DNA of 15,868 nucleotides from CAYSND01 sp964642235 (GTDB lineage Bacteria; Bacteroidota; Bacteroidia; Bacteroidales; UBA932): contig CAZXOP010000036.1 in assembly GCA_964642235.1 (NCBI GenBank), positions 1 through 15,868 on the forward strand, read 5' to 3'. Positions 1 through 6,830 of the stretch are shown here, piece by piece (position 1 is the first letter of the stretch; each line of letters opens with the position of its first letter). Made by a program: the position numbers and the translations under genes. The notes under the pieces are model-generated. The model made no database searches. It saw only the letters and a list, made by a program, of their open reading frames with translations, and was not told where the DNA came from.

Positions 1-38
1 CTGACTTCAAAAAATTGTATTATACTAACACTGATTAG

Positions 39-156
39 GTAGCCGTGAAAGCAGAATACAAATATCTATCAGAAGAGACCACAGGAACTCTTGACCTGCT
101 TGACTCCCACGCCCGCCACTACGACCCAAAGAAAATTAAACAGCATGAAAATTAAA
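39..156 (+). pseudogene. Remnant of Rhs/YD-repeat protein C-terminus
   Basis: One plus-strand frame, closed by stops at 36-38 and 154-156, encodes about 38 residues that include LDLLDSHARHYDP. This resembles the hallmark near the end of the Rhs/YD-repeat core (x-LDLYDxxARxYDP), which in intact proteins leads into GRFxxxDPxxxxY. Here the hallmark is followed by only eight residues (KKIKQHEN) and a stop. The in-frame stop at 36-38, and stops in the other two frames upstream, show that no intact Rhs protein enters from the left. The DNA at about 95-128 is visibly richer in GC than the AT-rich gene behind it. I read this as a decayed or displaced Rhs tip. The family call rests on one short motif, so a chance match is possible. 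Confidence 0.45.
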
Positions 157-597
157 CTTGTTAAGTTATTATCCGTATTTTGCTTTGTTGTATTGCTCTT
201 TTCCTGTCAATCGAAAACAGAAAAAAGATTGGTTGGTTTGTGGGCTTTGGATTTAGATAGTTGTGTTGTTTTAAACAGGAATTGGCATACAGAGATTTGT
301 AGTAATGAAATGATAATAAGGCAAAAACAAGTTTGTGATTTACCTTCACTTTGCAAGCAAAACATTAAACAGTCAAAAGGTACTTGGGAACTTGCCACAG
401 GAAAAAATGCACATGATACAATTTTGTTTAATGTACCCGATAATCCACTACGGGGACGATATGTAATTACATTTTACAAAGATTATAACACAATGAAATT
501 CAAGATGAAATTACAAAATGATAGCACTTTGCTAATATGCAGTAAGTCGGTAGTAGATTTAACGTCAAACCCCAAAGATTTATTAGACATGCAATAA
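145..597 (+). CDS. Small putative lipoprotein, function unknown
   Basis: This 150-residue protein starts with a lipoprotein signal peptide: basic MKIK, a hydrophobic stretch (about residues 5-18) and a lipobox LLFSC with the cysteine at about residue 21. It is probably exported and lipid-anchored. ATG 145 was chosen over the in-frame ATG at 91 because the 18 extra residues (rich in Thr and Pro) would bury the signal peptide and lie in DNA that reads as the Rhs-like remnant. The mature part has a G-x-W segment (LVGLW), a second one (KGTWEL) and alternating hydrophobic residues near the end, which suggests a small beta-barrel of lipocalin-like type, but I cannot assign a family. The start overlaps the end of the Rhs-like remnant, so it could be an orphaned immunity or accessory protein of an Rhs locus. 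That role is inference only. Confidence 0.75.
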   Translation: MKIKLVKLLSVFCFVVLLFSCQSKTEKRLVGLWALDLDSCVVLNRNWHTEICSNEMIIRQKQVCDLPSLCKQNIKQSKGTWELATGKNAHDTILFNVPDNPLRGRYVITFYKDYNTMKFKMKLQNDSTLLICSKSVVDLTSNPKDLLDMQ

Positions 598-688
598 CAA
601 TTAACCCTGCAATATTGTGGGGGGAGACTTTGCTGCTCAAAAAGACTTTACATTTGTAGGAACTATGCATCTAATTACAAGTCTCAAA

Positions 689-719
689 TATGAAGGTTGC
701 TCATTTTTTCATACATTTG
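689..719 (+). promoter_or_regulatory. Putative Bacteroidota-type promoter of leuS
   Basis: TACATTTG at 712-719 matches the -7 consensus TAnnTTTG exactly. TATG at 689-692 lies 19 bases upstream and matches three of four bases of the -33 consensus TTTG. The leuS ATG follows 20 bases after the -7 box, giving a short leader without a Shine-Dalgarno sequence. A second identical box, TACATTTG, lies at 649-656; its nearest TTTG (629-632) is only 16 bases away, so it is a weaker candidate. Confidence 0.55.
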
Positions 720-739
720 CAGTTTATTATTGAATCATT

Positions 740-3502
740 ATGGAGTATAACTTTCTTGAAATCGAAAAAAAGTGGCAGGCATACTGGGTTAAACATAAAA
801 CATATAAAGTAGAAACAGAGAGCTCAAAGCCAAAATATTATGTCCTCGACATGTTTCCCTACCCTTCCGGGGCAGGTCTTCATGTTGGTCACCCCCTCGG
901 TTATATAGCGAGTGATATTTATAGTCGTTACAAGAGACTAAAAGGGTTTAATGTCCTTCACCCTATGGGGTATGATGCTTTCGGGCTCCCCGCAGAACAA
1001 TATGCTATTCAGACCGGCAAACACCCTGCTGAAACCACCAATGTCAATATTAACAGATATCGAGAGCAGTTAGATAGAATTGGTTTCTCTTATGATTGGT
1101 CAAGAGAGGTTCGTACATGCGACCCCGATTACTATAAATGGACACAATGGGCTTTCTTAAAGATGTTCGACTCATGGTATAATCGTACTAACGATAAAGC
1201 AGAGCCTATTTCCGAGTTGATTGCCATTTTTGAGAGGGAGGGGAATGAAAACATAAATGCTAATTCTGAGCAAATAGAGGGTTTCTCCGCTTCTGAGTGG
1301 ATCAGTTTCACTGAGAAAGAGAAGTCTGATATTTTAATGAGATATAGAATCGCTTATCAAGGGGAAACTTCGGTAAATTGGTGTCCGAAATTGGGGACTG
1401 TTCTTGCAAATGATGAGGTAAAAGAGGGGGTTTCAGTTAGGGGCGGGTTCCCTGTGGAGCAGAAAAAGATGCTTCAATGGCAGTTGAGAGTCTCTGCTTA
1501 TGCAGAACGTCTGCTTAAGGATATGGAGAGTCTTGAATGGACAGATTCTCTGAAAGAGATGCAGAGGAATTGGATTGGGCGTTCACAAGGTGCGGAGATG
1601 ATATTTAAGGTCTCAAACGGAGAACAAGAGTATGATATGACAATTTTTACCACGCGTGCAGATACCATCTTCGGGGTAACTTTTATGGTTCTTGCTCCGG
1701 AGAGTGAGTGGGTGGAGAAATTGACAACTCCCGACCAAAAATCAGCAGTAGAGGCTTATTTGCAGAAGGCTAAAACCAAAACAGAGAGGGAGAGAATTGC
1801 GGAGACACATACTGCTACCGGGGTTTTTAGTGGCTCCTACGCCCTTAACCCTCTGACAAATGAGAGAGTTCCTATTTGGATTTCAGAATATGTACTTGCA
1901 GGGTATGGAACGGGTGCAATTATGGCAGTCCCTGCCCACGATAGCCGAGACTACACCTTTGCGAAGCAATTTTCCCTTCCTATTGTCCCTCTTATTGAGG
2001 GGTGCGATATTTCAGAGGAGAGTTTTGATGCGAAGGAGGGGGTTATGTGTAACTCCGGGTTCCTCAATGGAATGTCCGTAGCGGAGGCAATTCCTGCTGC
2101 GATAGACAGAGTTGAGGAGATGGGAATAGGGAAGAGGAAGGTCAATTATCGCCTCCGCGATGCAATTTTTTCTCGTCAGCGGTATTGGGGTGAACCTTTC
2201 CCCATCTATTTTAAGAATGGTATTGCGACAGCAATGGAGGAGAAATACCTGCCGCTCGAACTTCCGGAGGTGGACAAATTCCTCCCCACAGAGTCCGGAG
2301 AACCACCATTGGCACGAGCAAAAGATTGGAGACACAATGGGTATCCGATAGAGAAGAGCACAATGCCCGGATTTGCAGGGAGTAGTGCCTATTATTTACG
2401 CTATATGGATCCCCATAATTCGGAAGCTTTAGTTAGTCGTGAGGCTGACGAATATTGGAGAAATGTCGATTTATATATAGGGGGAACCGAACATGCTACG
2501 GGACATCTTATTTACTCTCGATTTTGGAATAAATTCCTATATGACCTTGGGTATGTATGTGAGAAGGAGCCATTTAAGAAGCTGGTTAATCAGGGTATGA
2601 TTCAGGGACGCTCTAACTTTGTTTATAGAATCAAGAATACCAATAAGTTTGTCTCGGTAGGATTAAAAGATAACTATGATACCACCGAGCTACATGTAGA
2701 TGTCAATATTGTTAATAACGACAGGCTTGATTTAGAGGCTTTTAAAAAGTGGATGCCTGACTATGCCGATGCTGAATTTATTTTGGAAGAGGGGGAATAT
2801 ATCTGCGGTTTCGGCGTGGAGAAGATGAGTAAGTCGCTCTATAATGTGGTAAATCCCGATAAGATATGTAATGAATATGGGGCTGATACTCTGAGAATGT
2901 ACGAAATGTTTCTCGGGCCGCTTGAACAGTCGAAACCTTGGGATACCAAAGGGATAGATGGGGTACATAGATTTTTGCGTAAATTCTGGAGGCTCTATTT
3001 CAGGGAAGGGGTCTATGTTCCTAAGGAGATTAAAGCCTCAGCAGCAGAGATGAAAGTGCTTCATAAACTTATAAAGAAGGTGGAGACCGATATAGAGAAC
3101 TTCTCATTTAACACCTCAGTATCTGCCTTTATGATAGCCGTAAATGAACTCTCTGACCTTAAATGTGAAAGCCTCGAAGTTTTAGAGCCACTTGTGATTC
3201 TTCTCTCCCCCTTTGCACCACATATAAGCGAGGAGCTTTGGAGTGCGATAGGGCATAATGAGTCTGTGTCAAAAGCCTCTTTCCCTCAATACGTTGAGGC
3301 TTTTACCATAGAGAATTTATTTGAGTACCCTGTCTCATTTAATGGGAAATTGAGATTTAAGATAGAACTTCCAAAGTCCCTCTCACCTAAGGAGGTGGAG
3401 GAGGCAGTACGTGCCGATTCAAACTGCGAGAAATATCTTGGAGGCTCTCCGATTAAGAAAGTAATAGTAGTACCCTCTAAAATTATTAATATTGTTTTTT
3501 AA
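740..3502 (+). CDS. leuS: Leucyl-tRNA synthetase
   Basis: Cytosolic class I aminoacyl-tRNA synthetase that attaches leucine to tRNA-Leu using ATP and hydrolyses mischarged tRNA in its CP1 editing domain. The HIGH-type motif HVGH is at residues 48-51 and KMSKS at 695-699. The editing domain spans roughly residues 225-430, with the TTRADTIFG threonine-rich region and GTGAIMAVPAHD, whose aspartate (residue 401) corresponds to the conserved editing aspartate. The segment GGTEHATGHLIYSRFW belongs to the catalytic core, and the anticodon-binding domain follows KMSKS. At 920 residues it has the length expected for Bacteroidota enzymes and appears complete. The YitT gene starts 2 bases after the stop, so the two are probably cotranscribed. 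Confidence 0.98.
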   Translation: MEYNFLEIEKKWQAYWVKHKTYKVETESSKPKYYVLDMFPYPSGAGLHVGHPLGYIASDIYSRYKRLKGFNVLHPMGYDAFGLPAEQYAIQTGKHPAETTNVNINRYREQLDRIGFSYDWSREVRTCDPDYYKWTQWAFLKMFDSWYNRTNDKAEPISELIAIFEREGNENINANSEQIEGFSASEWISFTEKEKSDILMRYRIAYQGETSVNWCPKLGTVLANDEVKEGVSVRGGFPVEQKKMLQWQLRVSAYAERLLKDMESLEWTDSLKEMQRNWIGRSQGAEMIFKVSNGEQEYDMTIFTTRADTIFGVTFMVLAPESEWVEKLTTPDQKSAVEAYLQKAKTKTERERIAETHTATGVFSGSYALNPLTNERVPIWISEYVLAGYGTGAIMAVPAHDSRDYTFAKQFSLPIVPLIEGCDISEESFDAKEGVMCNSGFLNGMSVAEAIPAAIDRVEEMGIGKRKVNYRLRDAIFSRQRYWGEPFPIYFKNGIATAMEEKYLPLELPEVDKFLPTESGEPPLARAKDWRHNGYPIEKSTMPGFAGSSAYYLRYMDPHNSEALVSREADEYWRNVDLYIGGTEHATGHLIYSRFWNKFLYDLGYVCEKEPFKKLVNQGMIQGRSNFVYRIKNTNKFVSVGLKDNYDTTELHVDVNIVNNDRLDLEAFKKWMPDYADAEFILEEGEYICGFGVEKMSKSLYNVVNPDKICNEYGADTLRMYEMFLGPLEQSKPWDTKGIDGVHRFLRKFWRLYFREGVYVPKEIKASAAEMKVLHKLIKKVETDIENFSFNTSVSAFMIAVNELSDLKCESLEVLEPLVILLSPFAPHISEELWSAIGHNESVSKASFPQYVEAFTIENLFEYPVSFNGKLRFKIELPKSLSPKEVEEAVRADSNCEKYLGGSPIKKVIVVPSKIINIVF

Positions 3503-3504
3503 CT

Positions 3505-4440
3505 ATGATGGATAACAAAATTGCAATAACTATTAAAGAGTATTTTATCATTACAGTAGGAATTTTCCTTTATTGTTTTAGCTGGACCTCTTTCCTTATT
3601 CCAAATGGAATTGCGGGGGGTGGAGTTACCGGTCTTTCATCAGTTATACACTATGCTACACACGGAACAGTACCTGTTTCAGCTATGTACTTTGCTATTA
3701 ATACCTGCCTTGTTATTATTGGAACAATAGTACTAGGAAAAGGTTTTGGTTTTAAGACTATTTATTGTATTGTTATTGCCACCCTTTTGCTCCAATTTTT
3801 ACCAACTATTCTTCCTTGGAGCTCAGATATAAACGAGTCGTTTATTAATGCCTTAATAGGAGGAGCAATAGGAGGGATTGGGATATATATTGTCTTTTCT
3901 CAAGGGGGGAGTACCGGAGGGACGGATATTATTGCATTGATTATTGCAAAGTATAGAGAAGTAACTCCCGGTAGAGTTTTCCTATATTGTGACTTGGTTA
4001 TTATAGGTTCCATTATATTCCTCCCCGATAAATCTCTACAGGATGTGGTATATGGTTATATTCAGATGGTTTCGTTTTCATATACTCTCGATTTGATACT
4101 TACAGGGAATAAACAGTCTGTTCAGATTCTCGTTTTTTCCTCTAAGTATAAAGAGATAGCAGATACCATAATTAAAGAGGTCGGGAGGGGAGTGACAGCA
4201 CTCGAAGCTACCGGATGGTATTCTCAGAATGATACAAAGGTATTGGTAATCGTTGCAAGAAAAAACCAGTTAACTGAGATTAACAGAGAGATTAAAAAGA
4301 TAGACAATACTGCCTTTATCTCAGTAACACAGGCGATGAGTGTCTATGGAAAAGGGTTTGAACAAATAAAAGGAGGAAATAAAATAGAATGGAAAAAGGG
4401 TTTAAAAAAATCTTCGAAGCCTTCAAATCCTATCTCATAA
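3505..4440 (+). CDS. YitT family membrane protein, first copy
   Basis: A 311-residue integral inner-membrane protein of the YitT family: an N-terminal multi-helix membrane domain (DUF161/YitT_membrane) and a C-terminal soluble DUF2179 domain. Family marks visible are NGIAGGGVTGLSSVIHYAT near residue 35, LGKGFGFKT near 83, the strongly conserved SQGGSTGGTDIIAL near 132, and KQSVQI, RGVTAL, GWYS and AFISV in the C-terminal part. No substrate is established for the family; transport has been suggested. The gene begins 2 bases after leuS. Its paralogue ends soon after GFDKIK, but this copy runs on for 22 residues after GFEQIK (residue 289). That tail is rich in Lys, Ser and Pro and partly overlaps the start of the next gene, so it was probably gained by loss of an earlier stop. 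Confidence 0.93.
   Translation: MMDNKIAITIKEYFIITVGIFLYCFSWTSFLIPNGIAGGGVTGLSSVIHYATHGTVPVSAMYFAINTCLVIIGTIVLGKGFGFKTIYCIVIATLLLQFLPTILPWSSDINESFINALIGGAIGGIGIYIVFSQGGSTGGTDIIALIIAKYREVTPGRVFLYCDLVIIGSIIFLPDKSLQDVVYGYIQMVSFSYTLDLILTGNKQSVQILVFSSKYKEIADTIIKEVGRGVTALEATGWYSQNDTKVLVIVARKNQLTEINREIKKIDNTAFISVTQAMSVYGKGFEQIKGGNKIEWKKGLKKSSKPSNPIS
4371..4376 (+). promoter_or_regulatory. AGGAGG inside first yitT, upstream of second
   Basis: AGGAGG lies 12 bases before ATG 4389, inside the end of the first yitT gene. The spacing is longer than ideal for a Shine-Dalgarno site, and such sites are generally weak or absent in Bacteroidota. The overlap suggests that translation of the second copy is coupled to that of the first. 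Confidence 0.3.
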
Positions 4441-5288
4441 TAACCATCGGGTTATTGTGTTATACGGGAGGCTGGGTTATATTCATACTGCCTAATAAAT
4501 TAGTGGGTGGTGGGGTATCCGGTATAGGTGCCATAATTCAGTATGCAACAGGCTTTCCTGTCAGCTATACTTTTTTGATAGTAAATATCTTTTTACTACT
4601 CATCTCTCTTAAAGTGTTAGGTAAATCATTCGGCTTCAAGACAGTTTATGCAGTAATAATTGTCTCTTTCTTCTTTAAATTACTGCCGGAGGTTATCCCT
4701 GCTGCTTTTATAGAAGAATTTGTCGTTAATGGTAAATTAATCTGTACCCTTATGGGGGGTGCCCTTTCAGGTCTGGGTATAGGGCTGACATTCTCTCAGG
4801 GGGGGAGTACAGGAGGAACAGATATCATTGCATTAATGATAAATAAATATAGAAACATCTCCACAGGTAAGTTAATTCTTATTATGGATATCTTTATTAT
4901 CTCATCATCTATGTTGCTTCCCTCGGAAGATGGTATAGGATTAAGACTTGCAAATGTGGTTTACGGTTTCTTAATGGTGTTTGTAACAAGCTCTACTATC
5001 GATCTATTTATCTCAGGAACCAAACAGTCTGTTCAGATATTCATTTTTTCAAAACAGTATGTCACTGTCGCTGATAAAATAACCTCTGTTATGCATCGTG
5101 GGGTGACAGTACTTGATGGGAAAGGGTGGTATTCAAAAGAAGATGGAAAGATATTATTAGTGGTCGTTAGAAAATCTGAAACTAATATGGTTCTTAGATT
5201 CATTAAAGAGATAGATAAAACAGCCTTTATTTCGGTTGGTAGTGTTATGGGGGTTTACGGTCAAGGTTTTGATAAAATAAAAAATTAG
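4389..5288 (+). CDS. YitT family membrane protein, second copy
   Basis: A 299-residue paralogue of the preceding protein with the same architecture: several hydrophobic helices, then a soluble DUF2179 domain. Shared motifs are NKLVGGGVSGIGAIIQYAT, LGKSFGFKT, SQGGSTGGTDIIAL, KQSVQI, RGVTVLDGKGWYS and AFISV, in the same order and spacing, so the pair arose by tandem duplication. The start at 4389 is 52 bases inside the upstream gene. It gives an N-terminus (MEKGFKKIFEAFKSYLIITIG) that aligns with the start of the first copy (KEYFIITVG), which supports this start. An in-frame stop at 4380-4382 rules out a longer form. The two could form a heteromeric complex, but this is inference. Substrate unknown. 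Confidence 0.92.
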   Translation: MEKGFKKIFEAFKSYLIITIGLLCYTGGWVIFILPNKLVGGGVSGIGAIIQYATGFPVSYTFLIVNIFLLLISLKVLGKSFGFKTVYAVIIVSFFFKLLPEVIPAAFIEEFVVNGKLICTLMGGALSGLGIGLTFSQGGSTGGTDIIALMINKYRNISTGKLILIMDIFIISSSMLLPSEDGIGLRLANVVYGFLMVFVTSSTIDLFISGTKQSVQIFIFSKQYVTVADKITSVMHRGVTVLDGKGWYSKEDGKILLVVVRKSETNMVLRFIKEIDKTAFISVGSVMGVYGQGFDKIKN

Positions 5289-5388
5289 GTTAAAATTTTA
5301 AAAATCAGTTTTTTAATCCCTTCTTATTCCATAATCTATAAAAATAGGTTTCGTTTTGTATTTTTACATTACGATAAAACCTACATTT

Positions 5389-5846
5389 ATGGAAACTGTT
5401 TTCTTAAACCATTTTTATGCTATCGGTGCAGTCGTGTTACTGCTGCATGTAGCACTTTTACTCCTCCTCTTCTCTAAGTATTATACTGTGAGGAAATTAA
5501 AAGGCGGAGAGCAAGCCACTCCTCATAAGAGGATGGTTCTTTTTTTTTCTCTTTTATTTTTACTCTTCTTGTTTAACTATTTCTTAATACTGAAGAACCC
5601 TCATTTTATAGGTCGGGATGGATTTAAAGATATAGTTTTTGCAAAGTGTTGTTTCTTGCTCCTCTCGACTATCTTTTTATATTTTACTAAAAACAATAAC
5701 TCAACATGGGTTAGAGTCTTACTAAATGGAGCAATTCTATTTACAGCCATTCTTTTAATTTTTGACGATATAGTCTATTTTCTCCTCCCGGAGCCATTTC
5801 TAGGGACTCTCTTCAAGTACTATATTAATGTCATATTATATCTGTT
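5389..5846 (+). CDS. Membrane N-terminus of split HTH regulator (partial)
   Basis: This reading frame starts at ATG 5389 (METVFLNHFY) and runs 152 codons into the assembly gap. It contains at least four hydrophobic segments, near residues 10-29, 49-68, 82-99 and 108-132, separated by short polar loops, so it is a polytopic membrane domain. An earlier in-frame ATG at 5356 would add 11 residues and overlap the likely promoter region (an imperfect -7 box TATTTTTA at 5359-5366), so the later start is preferred. Bacteroidota have regulators with an N-terminal multi-helix membrane domain and a C-terminal AraC-type domain, and the sequence after the gap fits this. That the two pieces belong to one gene is probable but not shown, because the true gap length is unknown. 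Confidence 0.7.
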
Positions 5847-5946
5847 NNNNNNNNNNNNNNNNNNNNNNNNNNNNNNNNNNNNNNNNNNNNNNNNNNNNNN
5901 NNNNNNNNNNNNNNNNNNNNNNNNNNNNNNNNNNNNNNNNNNNNNN
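5847..5946. other. Assembly gap of 100 N
   Basis: Exactly 100 undetermined bases, the conventional placeholder for a scaffold gap of unknown size. Any reading frame carried across it is arbitrary. Missing sequence here could be shorter or much longer and could include other genes. Confidence 0.98.
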
Positions 5947-6378
5947 ATGGGGAGTGAGGTAATCGAAATGTCTGATTCACCCTCTAAAAGTAAGGAGGGG
6001 TATGATATAGTAAAGCAGAGATTACTTGACTATTTTGAAAATGAGAAGCCTTACCTCTCCCCGGATCTCAGTATTGGTGAGGTAGCAGTTAGAATCTTTA
6101 CAAACAAATCTTATCTCTCAAAGACCATAAATATAAAGATGGATAAGAATTTTAGAGAATTTGTTAATTACTACAGGATTAGAGAGGCCATGCGACTCTA
6201 TTTGGCAGATGAATCTTTATCTCTTGTTGAATTATGTAGTCTGAGTGGGTTTAGAAATAATGCCTCGTTTACGAATGCTTTCAAAATAAATACAGGGTGT
6301 ACTCCCGCGGAGTGGTGTCGAGCGATTAAAATAAGGAGGAGAAATGGGGAAAATTTTGAAATTGCCCTTTCGTATTAA
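5947..6378 (+). CDS. AraC-type HTH domain, C-terminal part (partial)
   Basis: This frame is open from the gap edge to the stop at 6376-6378, about 143 residues. It holds a complete AraC/XylS-type DNA-binding domain with two helix-turn-helix units: the first around LSIGEVAVRIFTNKSYLSKTI and the second around LSLVELCSLSGFRNNASFTNAF, followed by the family signature KINTGCTPAEW. Between them lies FREFVNYYRIREAMRLY, the linker-helix pattern of the family. It probably forms the cytoplasmic output domain of the membrane protein on the other side of the gap. The ATG at 5947 touches the gap and should not be taken as a start. The last 35 bases overlap the next gene. Confidence 0.8.
   Translation: MGSEVIEMSDSPSKSKEGYDIVKQRLLDYFENEKPYLSPDLSIGEVAVRIFTNKSYLSKTINIKMDKNFREFVNYYRIREAMRLYLADESLSLVELCSLSGFRNNASFTNAFKINTGCTPAEWCRAIKIRRRNGENFEIALSY
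6334..6339 (+). promoter_or_regulatory. Shine-Dalgarno-like AGGAGG before small HTH gene
   Basis: AGGAGG ends 4 bases before ATG 6344, inside the end of the upstream HTH gene. It supports 6344 as the start and suggests coupled translation. Such a strong match is unusual in this window, where most genes have no visible ribosome-binding site. Confidence 0.4.
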
Positions 6379-6796
6379 AATTACCCTGGAGAAGACTTCG
6401 AAAAGGAAGAGCTATAAGAACAGGTATAAAGTGAGAGAGCAGATTACAAATGAAGTGATGTATAAGAAATTAGAAAATGTTATGCAGGAGAAAAAGATTT
6501 TTTTAGATCCTAATCTCAAACTTTCTGATTTAGCTGCATTAGCAGGTACAAACCGAACCTATATTTCAAGGGCGCTTCAGGCAAAGGAGCTGAACTTCTC
6601 CGGTTATGTAAATGGGTATCGGCTTAAACACATGATGTCGATACTCGAAGAGGAGAATCTGTCTGATGAGTATAGAAATGGAAATGAGCTGGCAGAGATG
6701 ATTGGTTTCAACTGTAAAAGGACGATGGAGAAGGCTATAAAGAAGAAACACGGAGTCTGTTTAAGAGAAATGTTAGAGAGGAGGTGTAAAGAATGA
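6344..6796 (+). CDS. Small stand-alone AraC-like HTH protein
   Basis: A soluble 150-residue protein with no membrane segment or recognisable sensor domain. The first 35 or so residues are strongly basic (many Lys and Arg). They are followed by an AraC-like region: MYKKLENVMQEKKIFLDPNL, a first HTH (KLSDLAALAGTNRTYISRAL), the linker FSGYVNGYRLKHMM, and a degenerate second HTH (NELAEMIGFNCKRTMEKAI) ending in KKHGVCLREM. It resembles the output domain encoded just upstream, so it may derive from a duplication of that domain. The gene overlaps the upstream one by 35 bases, implying joint expression. It may bind DNA beside, or compete with, the membrane-linked regulator; targets are unknown. A start at the internal Met (residue 39, MYKKLEN) is possible but would discard the basic segment. 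Confidence 0.8.
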   Translation: MGKILKLPFRIKITLEKTSKRKSYKNRYKVREQITNEVMYKKLENVMQEKKIFLDPNLKLSDLAALAGTNRTYISRALQAKELNFSGYVNGYRLKHMMSILEEENLSDEYRNGNELAEMIGFNCKRTMEKAIKKKHGVCLREMLERRCKE

Positions 6797-6806
6797 ATTT
6801 TTAATC

Positions 6807-6814
6807 TATTTTTG
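6807..6814 (+). promoter_or_regulatory. Putative -7 box of the ettA promoter
   Basis: TATTTTTG matches TAnnTTTG and ends 16 bases before the ettA ATG. No TTTG-like -33 box stands at the expected distance, so the assignment rests on the -7 element alone. Confidence 0.45.
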
Positions 6815-6830
6815 TAAAAATTCTGAAATT

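Noticed and set aside
91..144. Upstream start of the lipoprotein gene
   Set aside because: It would place 18 Thr/Pro-containing residues before a clear lipoprotein signal peptide, in DNA better read as the Rhs-like remnant in another frame.
5290..5316. AT-only palindrome and hairpin after the second yitT (TTAAAATTTTAA, then AAAAA-TCAG-TTTTTT)
   Set aside because: The stem contains no GC pairs and such sequences are common in AT-rich spacers; too weak to call a terminator.
5356..6378. A single continuous 340-residue reading frame through the N run
   Set aside because: The frame is kept open only by 100 placeholder bases; gap length is unknown, so the two sides are annotated separately.
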